Part shown: positions 19,743 to 27,449 of the stretch, piece after piece
How the letters are laid out: each line of letters opens with the position of its first letter
How positions within the stretch are numbered: the first letter of the stretch is position 1
Assembly (NCBI GenBank): GCA_038127535.1
Contig: JAYPHU010000007.1
Coordinates: 57,035-121,034, forward strand
Direction: 5' to 3'
From: JAYPHU01 sp038127535
GTDB taxonomy: Bacteria > Pseudomonadota > Alphaproteobacteria > Rhodospirillales > UBA2165
Length of the DNA stretch: 64,000 nt
The notes under the pieces: model-generated
What the model saw: the letters and a program-made list of their open reading frames with translations, nothing else
The model's database searches: none
What the model was told of the DNA's origin: nothing
Position numbers and translations under genes: made by a program

Positions 19743-20906
19743 TCAGTCGTTTTCCGTGCTACGGTAGGGGGAGTAGTCCATCAGTCCGTCGATCTCGTAG
19801 TCGACTTCGTTGCGTTCTTGGGCGACGAAGCGTTCCACCGCGGCCCGGAAGTTCGGGTCTTCGATCCAGTGTGCGCTGTAGACCTCGCGAGGGAGGTAGC
19901 CGCGTTGGATCTTATGCGGGCCCTGCGCCCCGGCCTCAACCCACCGCAGCTTGCGTTCGATGGCGAAGTCGATGGCCTGGTAATAACAGGCCTCGAAATG
20001 CAGGAACTTGAAATCGTCGATGCAGCCCCAGTTGCGGCCGAACAGCGTGTCTTCGCCGATCAGGTTCAGCGCGCCGGCGACCCGGCGGCCGTCATGTTCG
20101 GCGATGACCAGCATGGCCAGGTCCGACATGGTCTCGCCCAGGATGGAGAAGAACTCCCGGGTCAGGTAAGGCCGGCCCCATTTCCGGCTGATCGTGTCGA
20201 TGTAGTAGTGGTAGAACGCGTCCCAGTGATCCTCGGTCAGCTCATCGCCGGTGAGGCGGTGGAGCTCCACGCCTTGGTCGGCCACCTGCCGGCGTTCCTT
20301 GCGGATGGCCTTGCGTTTGCGGGAATTTAGCTGGGCCAGGAAATCGTCGAAAGTCTCATAGCCCCGGTTTTCCCAGTGAAACTGTTTAGAGGTCCGTTGC
20401 AGAAAGCCGGCGTCGCCCAGCCGCTGCCACTGATCCTCCGGCGGGAAGGTGATGTGCAGGGATGAGACGTTGTGCTGACGCGACAGCTCTATCATGGCGG
20501 CGATGAGGATATTGTAGACCTTATCCGGTGCGCCGTCTTTCACCAATAGCCGGGGGCCGGTCGCCGGGGTGAATGGTACGGCGCATTGCAGTTTGGGATA
20601 GTAGCTGCCGCCGGCGCGTTCATAGGCGTCGGCCCAACCCCAATCAAAGATGTATTCGCCGTAGGAATGATTCTTCAGATACATGGGCAGGCAGGCCGTC
20701 GCCTCGCCGTTTTTATCGGTGACCATTAGGTGTTGGGGCTGCCAGCCGGTCTTGCCGGTGACCGAGCCGCTTTCTTCCAGCGCGTTTAGGAAGGCGTGGG
20801 AGACGAAGGGATTTCTGCCGCCAGCGCAGGCGTCCCACTGGTCCGCGGGTACGTCCTTGATACGCGGCAGAACCTGTACGGAGATTTCTTCACGGCCATC
20901 GGGCAT
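19743..20906 (-). CDS. DUF482/GNAT-superfamily protein (peptidogalycan biosynthesis type)
   Basis: The 387-residue protein belongs to the COG3146 group: WDACAGGRNPFVSHAFLNALEESGS at the start and a C-terminal ACYYQAIDFAIERKL segment near HKIQRGYLPREVYS. The fold contains two GNAT-like acyltransferase halves related to FemABX ligases. The biochemical role is not established. It is followed by the SDR gene after 7 bases. Confidence 0.85.
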   Translation of the reverse strand: MPDGREEISVQVLPRIKDVPADQWDACAGGRNPFVSHAFLNALEESGSVTGKTGWQPQHLMVTDKNGEATACLPMYLKNHSYGEYIFDWGWADAYERAGGSYYPKLQCAVPFTPATGPRLLVKDGAPDKVYNILIAAMIELSRQHNVSSLHITFPPEDQWQRLGDAGFLQRTSKQFHWENRGYETFDDFLAQLNSRKRKAIRKERRQVADQGVELHRLTGDELTEDHWDAFYHYYIDTISRKWGRPYLTREFFSILGETMSDLAMLVIAEHDGRRVAGALNLIGEDTLFGRNWGCIDDFKFLHFEACYYQAIDFAIERKLRWVEAGAQGPHKIQRGYLPREVYSAHWIEDPNFRAAVERFVAQERNEVDYEIDGLMDYSPYRSTEND

Positions 20907-20960
20907 GGTCTAGTGATATCCTGGCCTCTAAACAAGAACAAGCGCAAGAAACCGAATCGA

Positions 20961-21335
20961 CTACCCCCTCAATTCAATCAGCTCTCCGTCGGGGCCTTCG
21001 AATACGACGCGGCGCCAGCTTTCCTCGCGGGGAGCTCGTGCCGCGGTCTTGTGGGGTTCCTGATAAATCTCAACGCCGGCTTCGGTGAGCGCTGAAACCG
21101 CCCCGTCGAAGTCGTCGGTTTCCAGGCAAAAGTGAAATCCCCGGACCGGGCTGTCTTCATAGCCGGCCAGCTCCAGCACCGTGTCCTCGAGGCGCAGATA
21201 GGCGATATTGAACCCCTTCGGCGTGTTGTGCTCGAAATAGGTCTTGAACCCGAAGTGGCTCTCGTAGAACGCCTTTGACGCTTCGATGTCCTTCACATGC
21301 AGCGCGACGTGATCAATGCGTTTATAGCTCACCAT
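20961..21335 (-). CDS. VOC-family (glyoxalase/dioxygenase fold) protein
   Basis: The 124-residue chain begins YKRIDHVALHVKDIEASKAFYE, the hallmark of vicinal oxygen chelate proteins. It contains paired beta-alpha-beta units with candidate metal ligands His9 and a late glutamate in the GPDGELIEL strand. It could be a lyase, an epimerase or a resistance protein. It lies between the RidA and DUF482 genes on the same strand. Confidence 0.85.
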   Translation of the reverse strand: MVSYKRIDHVALHVKDIEASKAFYESHFGFKTYFEHNTPKGFNIAYLRLEDTVLELAGYEDSPVRGFHFCLETDDFDGAVSALTEAGVEIYQEPHKTAARAPREESWRRVVFEGPDGELIELRG

Positions 21336-21359
21336 GGCGGGTCTCCTCCGATTTTGGGT

Positions 21360-21827
21360 TTAGGCCAGTTCGAAAATGCCGTCCACCTCGACGGACGCGC
21401 CCCGGGGCAGGGAGACACAGCCGACGGCGGCGCGGGCGTGGCGGCCCTTGTTCTCGAACACGTCGACCATGACATCGGACGCGCCGTTGATGACCTGGGC
21501 CTGCTCGGTAAAGTCCGGAGTGCAGTTGACGAATCCGCCCAAGCGTACCACCTGGGCGATTTTCTCCAGATCACCGCCGGCCGCTTCCCGGGCCTGGGCG
21601 ATCAGGTTAAGCGCGCAAAAGTGGGCGGCCGCTTGGCCGTCTTCGACCGACAGGTCTGCGCCCAGCTTGCCTGTGGATTGCAACTCCCCGTTCAATAGAG
21701 GCAACTGCCCGGACACGAACACGGTCTTACCGGTGATCACGAACGGCACATAGTTGGCCAGAGGGGCGGCGGTGTCGGGCAGGGTGATGCCCAGTTTTTC
21801 CAGACGGTCGGCGATGCTCTCGCTCAT
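21360..21827 (-). CDS. RidA-family protein
   Basis: The 155-residue protein has the YjgF/RidA trimer fold, with FVSGQLPLLNGE and the C-terminal GCVSLPRGASVEVDGIFEL. Family members hydrolyse reactive enamine/imine intermediates formed by PLP enzymes. The ATG at 21827 is preceded by GGAGGGA; a second ATG 12 bases upstream is in frame but overlaps that site. The usual arginine needed for imine hydrolysis is not obvious, so it may be a divergent Rid subgroup. Confidence 0.87.
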   Translation of the reverse strand: MSESIADRLEKLGITLPDTAAPLANYVPFVITGKTVFVSGQLPLLNGELQSTGKLGADLSVEDGQAAAHFCALNLIAQAREAAGGDLEKIAQVVRLGGFVNCTPDFTEQAQVINGASDVMVDVFENKGRHARAAVGCVSLPRGASVEVDGIFELA

Positions 21828-21861
21828 ATCTCCCTCCAAATGATGATGCGGATATTTTTCC

Positions 21862-23067
21862 CTATCCGAGGGCCTGTGTCAGGACCAAATCCAACTGTGC
21901 CGGATCGATGGTCATGTTGTCATGTTCGCCGGAGACGGAGGCATCTCCCTCCGCCTCGCCGATCAGGAAATAGTACGGGTGGCCCAACAGGGTCGAGATG
22001 TACCAGTTGGCGGGGTTGATATAGCTGGGGGTCATGATCTCCACCAGGGTGCAGTCCTCCGGCGCGAACACCGTATTGATGATGCCGGCGCTGTGGGGGG
22101 AGACGACGATCTCGGCATCCGCAAAGGCGGCCACTTGATCTTCGATGGACATGTCGCCCGGTGAGATGATTTCCAGGCCATGTTTTTCGATGACGGGTTG
22201 GAGCTCCGCCAAGTTGGCGATGTCCCGATTGCCCACGTCCCGCCGGGAAAGCAGATAGCGGCGCGTGCCCGTTGCCAGCGACGTGATGCCGCAGGCCGCC
22301 AGGAACTTATCTTTGAGCCAGGTGCACTGACGCGTTGAGTATGCGCCGGGCGCCAGGAACGACGGCACATAAAGCCGTTTAAAATCAAGGGTATCCCCGT
22401 CAAACTTGATTAGCCGGCTCTCATCGATCCCAAGCAGTTTTAACGGCGCCAGGTGGTAATCCTTCACTCCCGCCGGGACGACGATGGGCAGGTCTCTCAA
22501 CTGGGCAAACTCGTCCAGCACCCAAAGCCGGGGGAGGACTTCCATGATCCAATGGTGATAGCCCATCCACCACGGCGCGGCCAACAGGATTGCGGGCTCA
22601 TCGATGACGGGCGGATTGTCGTTCATCCGGGCCAGATTTATGGGCACTTGAATGTTTTCACCGTCCAGGGCAAAGCGGAAATCTACCGGCACCAGCCCCT
22701 TGGTACGCTCCATGGGAAGCCGCACCCAATCGAGACCGTGATGAGACTCCGCGAACATCAATCCATGCCGGGAAAACAGGAATGCATTGTCAGTGGCCAG
22801 CCGCGCATCGGAAATGGTGGCGATGAAGACCTCGTCCGCCGTCCGGCTGAGCCCGTATCCCGGTTTGACCGTTGTGTTCCTGAACAGCTCCGACGCATCG
22901 TCGTCGCCCAAATTTTCTGGCGGCGTGCAGTCGAACTGATCTGACGGATAGACTCGCAGGAACAGGTTATTGGCGGCCGGGTTGAAAAAGTCGTCCGGCG
23001 ACTGGACTTCCCAACAGAAATCTTGAAGCGAGACGATCCGGAAGGTTGAATGGTTGCTAGACGCCAA
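21862..23067 (-). CDS. glycosyltransferase family 61 (DUF563)
   Basis: The 401-residue cytoplasmic protein has the GT61 C-terminal signature ADAEIVVSPHSAGIINTVF followed by TLVEIMTP. The upstream region contains PWWMGYHHWIMEVLPRL, which fits the family HW motif. GT61 enzymes transfer pentoses or GlcNAc to polysaccharides or proteins. The start appears to be TTG at 23067, because a stop lies just upstream in frame. It is the first gene after the triple hairpin repeat downstream of nrdJ. Confidence 0.82.
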   Translation of the reverse strand: MASSNHSTFRIVSLQDFCWEVQSPDDFFNPAANNLFLRVYPSDQFDCTPPENLGDDDASELFRNTTVKPGYGLSRTADEVFIATISDARLATDNAFLFSRHGLMFAESHHGLDWVRLPMERTKGLVPVDFRFALDGENIQVPINLARMNDNPPVIDEPAILLAAPWWMGYHHWIMEVLPRLWVLDEFAQLRDLPIVVPAGVKDYHLAPLKLLGIDESRLIKFDGDTLDFKRLYVPSFLAPGAYSTRQCTWLKDKFLAACGITSLATGTRRYLLSRRDVGNRDIANLAELQPVIEKHGLEIISPGDMSIEDQVAAFADAEIVVSPHSAGIINTVFAPEDCTLVEIMTPSYINPANWYISTLLGHPYYFLIGEAEGDASVSGEHDNMTIDPAQLDLVLTQALG

Positions 23068-23130
23068 AGTTCAAGCCCTATCATTGCCGATGGCCACTAT
23101 GGACAAGGCCTTAAATTATAGCAAGAAAAG

Positions 23131-23200
23131 GGGGTGCTGTGATCCTTATCGGGGGAAATCGGTTTGGAACACAAGCACCCCTAGTTCACCAGGAAATTGG
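23131..23200. repeat. hairpin repeat unit 1 of 3
   Basis: The stem GGGGTGCT (23131-23138) pairs with AGCACCCC (23174-23181) and is followed by the shared tail TAGTTCACCAGG (23182-23193). Read on the minus strand, the stem is followed by CTTTTCTT, resembling a terminator. Confidence 0.7.
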
Positions 23201-23219
23201 TTCTCCGAGGTAAAAAAAT

Positions 23220-23290
23220 GGGGTGCGCGCGGTTTGGTAGTTGGCTGGTAGGCCCGCTCCGCGACGCACCCCTAGTTCACCAGGGAGGAA
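23220..23290. repeat. hairpin repeat unit 2 of 3
   Basis: GGGGTGCG (23220-23227) pairs with CGCACCCC (23265-23272), with an inner stem CGCGG (23228-23232) / CCGCG (23259-23263). The tail TAGTTCACCAGGGAGGAA follows. On the minus strand the stem is followed by ATTTTTTTACC. Confidence 0.72.
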
Positions 23291-23329
23291 CCCGTTCTTT
23301 TCCCCCATTGTTTTTGCCGGCAATAAAAT

Positions 23330-23400
23330 GGGGTACGCCGTACACAGCAATAAAAGGCTGGTCTTTGCGTTGCCGTACCCCAAGTTCACCAGGGAGGAAA
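23330..23400. repeat. hairpin repeat unit 3 of 3
   Basis: GGGGTACG (23330-23337) pairs with CGTACCCC (23374-23381), followed by AAGTTCACCAGGGAGGAA. On the minus strand ATTTTATT follows. It is the unit nearest the nrdJ stop (23421) and may serve as its terminator. Confidence 0.72.
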
Positions 23401-23420
23401 AGAATCTCGTCAAATCTCAT

Positions 23421-26400
23421 TTACGAACACCCGCTCGTCGCGCCGCAGGTCACGCACTTCATGCAGGTGCCGTTGCGCACCAGCGTAAAGTTGCCGCACT
23501 CGCCGCAGGCGTCGCCTTCGTATCCCTTCATTTTCGCTTCGCGCACCGCGTCCATGCGGTTGTCTGCCGCTTCCGCCACATGTGCCTCGACGGTGACCGA
23601 TTCCGTGATGCCGACTTCGACACTGGTCGGCGTCGCGACCATGGCTTCAGCCGACATGCTTTCGCCCATGGCTTCAGACTTGCCACCATTGACGACCAGC
23701 AGGTTGCTCCGCATGTAGCCTTGGCTGGCATAGCGTTCGACCGCATCCATAGCCTCACTAATGACCTCACTCACGGCTTCATCCTCTTCGTTGCCGCGGC
23801 CGACCGTATCCGGGGCCAAATCTTCCGGCTGGACATGGGCCAAGTCATTGCGGCCCAGGTACGACACCGCCAGTTCACGGAAGATGTAATCCAGGATTGA
23901 GGTCGCCATCTTGATGGAATCGTTACCCTCGACCATGCCCGACGGCTCGAACCGGGTGAACGTGAAGGCTTCGACGAATTCTTCCAACGGCACGCCGTAC
24001 TGCAGGGCAATGGAAATGGCGATGGCGAAGTTGTTCATCAAAGAGCGGAACGCCGCACCTTCCTTATGCATGTCGATGAAGATTTCGCCGGCCCGGCCGT
24101 CTTCGTATTCGCCGGTTCGCAGGTAGACTTTGTGCCCGCCGACGGTCGCCTTTTGGGTATAGCCCTTGCGGCGATCGGGAAGGCGCAGGCGCTTGGCCAT
24201 ATAGCGTTCGACCACACGCTCGGCGATGACTTCGGCGCGAACGGCGGTCGGCGCAGCGGCGATTTCCTCGATCAGATCCTCGTCCTCGTAATCCTCGACA
24301 TCATCCAGGAGCTGAGAATTGAGGGGCTGCGACAGTTTGGATCCGTCGCGATAGAGGGCGTTGGCCTTCAATCCCAGTTTCCAGGACAGCATGTAGGCGC
24401 TCATGCAGTCCTCGACGCTGGCGCTATTCGGCATGTTGATGGTCTTTGAAATGGAGCCGGAAATGAACGGCTGCGCCGCCGCCAGCATCCGAATGTGGGA
24501 TTCCACCGACAGGAACCGCTTGCCGTCACGGCCGCAGGGATTGGCGCAGTCGAACACCGACAGGTGCTCGTCCTGAAGGTGCGGCGCGCCTTCCAGTGTC
24601 ATAGCGCCGCAAACATAGCTGTTCGCCGCGGCAACGTCGGCCTTGGAGAACCCGAGCGACGCCAGCATATCGAATGAAATATCGTCCAGCTGGTCATCCG
24701 AGAAGCCTAGAGTTTCCGTGCAGAAGTCCGCACCCAGAGTCCATTTGTTGAAGACAAATTTGATGTCGAACGCATCGCCCAGAGCGTTTTCCACGGTGGC
24801 GATGGCGTCGTCATCAAAACCCTTGGCCTTCAACGTCTCGTGGTTGATGGCGGGCGAGCCGGCCAATGTGCCGAGACCGACAGCATAGTTGATCATGCCT
24901 TCGATCTGGGCATCTTCGTAGCCGAGTTTTTTTAGGGCCATGGGGACGGTCTGGTTGATGATCTTGAAGTACCCCCCGCCGGCCAATTTCTTGAACTTGA
25001 CCAGGGCGAAGTCCGGCTCGATCCCGGTGGTGTCACAATCCATGACCAAACCGATGGTGCCCGTCGGCGCGATCACGGAGACTTGGGCGTTGCGGTAGCC
25101 GTGCTTTTCACCGAGAGCCAACGCATCGTCCCAGGAGGTTCGGGCCGCATCGATGATCGCATCACCCGCGCCGGTTTCGATATTCGCCAGCGGCACCGGC
25201 AGAACCGAGAGCTGCTCGTAATCGGTTTCTTCGCCGTGGGCGGCGCGACGGTGGTTGCGGATCACTTTCAGCATCACATCCGCGTTGTCGTCGTAACCCG
25301 GGAAGGTGCCCAGCAATGCGGCCATCTCCGCCGAGGTGCGATAGCAAATACCGGTCATCAGCGCGGTGATGGCGGCGCAGATGGTGCGGCCGTCTTCGCT
25401 GTCATAGGGGATACCCATGGCCATCAATAGTCCGCCGATATTGGCGTAACCCAGGCCTAGCGTGCGATACCGGAAGGACAGTTTGGCGATTTCCGCGGAC
25501 GGGAACTGCGCCATCAGGACGGCGATTTCCAGATTGATGGTCCACAGCCGGACCGCGTAGGAAAACGCCTCGATATCGAATGACCCGTCTTCCTTTTGGA
25601 AGGCTTTCAGGTTCAGCGAGGCCAAATTGCACGCGGTATTGTCCAGGAACATGTATTCGGAGCACGGGTTCGAGCCGTAAATCCGGTCCGTGTTCAGGCA
25701 GGTGTGCCAGTCGTTGATGGTGGTGTCGAACTGCAGACCCGGATCGGCACAGGACCAGGCGGCGTCCCCGATTTGGTTCCAGAGCTTGCGGGCGTTGACG
25801 GTCTCAGCGACTTCGCCGTCGGTGCGGCGGATAAGGTTCCATTCCTCGTCGTTCTCTACGGCGCGCAGGAAATCGTCGGTCACTCGCACCGTGTTGTTGG
25901 AATTCTGGCCGGAAACCGTGAGATAGGCGTCAGAATCCCAATCCGTGTTGTAGGTCGGGAATTCGATCTCGGTAAAGCCCTGGCGGGCATAGTCGATGCA
26001 GCGCTGGATATAGTTTTCCGGCAGCATCACCTTGCGCGCCCGGATTATCGCCTTTTTCAGCCGTTTGTTCTTCTTCGGATCGAACCGGTCCTCGGCATCG
26101 GCGTCGTGGCAGGCTTCCATTACCTCGTTCAGGTGCTTTTCCGCCAGTTTGGAGCCGGCAACCAGGGCCGCAACCTTTTGTTCTTCGTTCACCTTCCAGT
26201 TGATGAAGGTTTCAATGTCGGGGTGATCGGCGTCCAGGATGACCATTTTGGCCGCCCGGCGCGTCGTGCCGCCGGATTTAATGGCGCCGGCCGCGCGGTC
26301 ACCGATTTTCAAGAAGCTCATCACGCCGGAGGACTTGCCGCCACCTGACAGGGGCTCGTTTTCGCCCCGCAGTTGGGAGAAATTGGTGCCCGTGCCTGAG

Positions 26401-27083
26401 CCGTACTTGAACAGGCGCGCTTCCCGGACCCACAGGTCCATGATGCCGCCTTCGTTGACCAGGTCGTCGGAGATGCTCTGGATAAAGCAGGCGTGGGGCT
26501 GTGGATGCTCATAGGCCGATTTCGATTTCACCAGCTTGCCGGTTTCGAAGTCCACATAGTGGTGACCCTGGGACGGGCCGTCGATGCCATAGGCCCAGTG
26601 CAGACCGGTATTGAACCATTGCGGCGAATTCGGCGCGCACATCTGCAGGCAAAGCATGTGGCTCATTTCGTCGTAATAAGCGCGGGCGTCGGATTCGGTG
26701 TCGAAATAGCCGCCTTTCCAGCCCCAATAGGTCCAGCAGCCGGCGAGCCGGTTGAACACTTCCTTCGCGGAAATCTCGCCCCGGTAACGTTCTTCTGCAG
26801 GTAATTTTTTTAACGCTGCTTCGTCCGGTACGCTACGCCAGAGCCAGGATGGCACGTCGTTTTCTTCCACCTTTTTCAGGCGCGCAGGGACACCGGCTTT
26901 GCGGAAATACTTCTGCGCCAGAACATCACACGCGACCTGCGACCAGGACGATGGGACTTCAATCGCATCGTGTTTAAAGACAAGAGAGCCATCAGGATTG
27001 CGGATTTCGCTTGAAGCCTCGCGAAATTCCGTCTCCCCGTAGGCGCCCGACTCCTCAGTGGTAAAGTAACGCTTTACTTGCAT
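23421..27083 (-). CDS. nrdJ: vitamin B12-dependent (class II) ribonucleoside-diphosphate reductase
   Basis: This 1220-residue enzyme reduces ribonucleotides to deoxyribonucleotides using adenosylcobalamin to generate the thiyl radical. The active-site region NPCSEYMFLDNTACNLASLNL and the C-terminal cysteine cluster (CGECGNF, CMKCVTCGATSGC), which shuttles electrons or binds zinc, are present. The length fits the long alphaproteobacterial form. I chose ATG 27083 (MQVKRYF) because GGGGGA precedes it; the frame extends to 27116. A paired NrdR-box promoter lies upstream. Confidence 0.96.
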   Translation of the reverse strand: MQVKRYFTTEESGAYGETEFREASSEIRNPDGSLVFKHDAIEVPSSWSQVACDVLAQKYFRKAGVPARLKKVEENDVPSWLWRSVPDEAALKKLPAEERYRGEISAKEVFNRLAGCWTYWGWKGGYFDTESDARAYYDEMSHMLCLQMCAPNSPQWFNTGLHWAYGIDGPSQGHHYVDFETGKLVKSKSAYEHPQPHACFIQSISDDLVNEGGIMDLWVREARLFKYGSGTGTNFSQLRGENEPLSGGGKSSGVMSFLKIGDRAAGAIKSGGTTRRAAKMVILDADHPDIETFINWKVNEEQKVAALVAGSKLAEKHLNEVMEACHDADAEDRFDPKKNKRLKKAIIRARKVMLPENYIQRCIDYARQGFTEIEFPTYNTDWDSDAYLTVSGQNSNNTVRVTDDFLRAVENDEEWNLIRRTDGEVAETVNARKLWNQIGDAAWSCADPGLQFDTTINDWHTCLNTDRIYGSNPCSEYMFLDNTACNLASLNLKAFQKEDGSFDIEAFSYAVRLWTINLEIAVLMAQFPSAEIAKLSFRYRTLGLGYANIGGLLMAMGIPYDSEDGRTICAAITALMTGICYRTSAEMAALLGTFPGYDDNADVMLKVIRNHRRAAHGEETDYEQLSVLPVPLANIETGAGDAIIDAARTSWDDALALGEKHGYRNAQVSVIAPTGTIGLVMDCDTTGIEPDFALVKFKKLAGGGYFKIINQTVPMALKKLGYEDAQIEGMINYAVGLGTLAGSPAINHETLKAKGFDDDAIATVENALGDAFDIKFVFNKWTLGADFCTETLGFSDDQLDDISFDMLASLGFSKADVAAANSYVCGAMTLEGAPHLQDEHLSVFDCANPCGRDGKRFLSVESHIRMLAAAQPFISGSISKTINMPNSASVEDCMSAYMLSWKLGLKANALYRDGSKLSQPLNSQLLDDVEDYEDEDLIEEIAAAPTAVRAEVIAERVVERYMAKRLRLPDRRKGYTQKATVGGHKVYLRTGEYEDGRAGEIFIDMHKEGAAFRSLMNNFAIAISIALQYGVPLEEFVEAFTFTRFEPSGMVEGNDSIKMATSILDYIFRELAVSYLGRNDLAHVQPEDLAPDTVGRGNEEDEAVSEVISEAMDAVERYASQGYMRSNLLVVNGGKSEAMGESMSAEAMVATPTSVEVGITESVTVEAHVAEAADNRMDAVREAKMKGYEGDACGECGNFTLVRNGTCMKCVTCGATSGCS

Positions 27084-27179
27084 AAATCCCCCGAATTTTC
27101 GCTCCCGGCAAACCAACTGGAAGGAATTTCCCGTTTCCCCCAGTCTCCCAGGCCAGCGTATTGGTGTTAAGCGTCCACG

Positions 27180-27195
27180 TCACAACATTTTGTCT
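27180..27195. promoter_or_regulatory. putative NrdR box, distal copy
   Basis: TCACAACATTTTGTCT (minus strand AGACAAAATGTTGTGA) agrees with the consensus ACACWATATATWGTGT at about 12 of 16 positions. It starts exactly 31 bases before the second box, the three-helical-turn spacing known for NrdR targets. Confidence 0.6.
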
Positions 27196-27210
27196 GTTGC
27201 GACTTCGAAC

Positions 27211-27226
27211 GCGCTATATGTAGCGC
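27211..27226. promoter_or_regulatory. putative NrdR box, promoter-overlapping copy
   Basis: GCGCTATATGTAGCGC is a near-perfect palindrome. Its core CTATATGTAG differs from the NrdR core CWATATATWG at one position. It covers the predicted -10 hexamer of nrdJ. Confidence 0.65.
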
Positions 27227-27245
27227 TGATCGAAAATTGAGTCAA
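27217..27245 (-). promoter_or_regulatory. candidate nrdJ promoter
   Basis: On the minus strand TTGACT (27240-27245) and TACATA (27217-27222) are separated by 17 bases. Transcription would start near 27208, leaving a leader of about 125 bases. No cobalamin riboswitch signature is visible in the leader. Confidence 0.55.
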
Positions 27246-27381
27246 AGAGAGACAAGATATGGGGGGCAATCGCAATATTATTGCCAAATATTGTAGGAAT
27301 TTGAACGTTTTACCCAGCCTCATCTGAGGAAAAACCTTGTTATGGATAATTTTTTATTTTTTTACAATAGCTTGCAGAATT

Positions 27382-27390
27382 TTATCCACA
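27382..27390 (+). promoter_or_regulatory. perfect DnaA-box consensus
   Basis: TTATCCACA matches the high-affinity DnaA site exactly. It lies in an AT-rich stretch (27290-27400) between the TPR gene stop and the nrdJ promoter. It may link nrdJ expression to replication initiation, as for E. coli nrdAB, or be a chance match. Confidence 0.4.
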
Positions 27391-27449
27391 GGCCGTCTGA
27401 GGACTAGCTTTCGGTCAAAATTTGCGGGAATTTTCTGATTCGCCCCAGA

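Noticed and set aside
23131..23400. CRISPR array
   Set aside because: The units are three imperfect hairpins with unequal spacing and variable stems, not identical repeats with uniform spacers, and no cas genes are near.
23186..23413. 75-codon minus-strand ORF
   Set aside because: It lies wholly in the hairpin repeats and its apparent peptide repetition (LPGELGV-like) is a by-product of the repeated DNA.
27290..27400. Chromosomal replication origin
   Set aside because: Only one perfect DnaA box is present, with no cluster and no dnaA, dnaN or parAB nearby.
27084..27449. Cobalamin riboswitch controlling nrdJ
   Set aside because: No B12-box-like GCCACTG or matching stem is visible; the region is better explained by a NrdR-type promoter.
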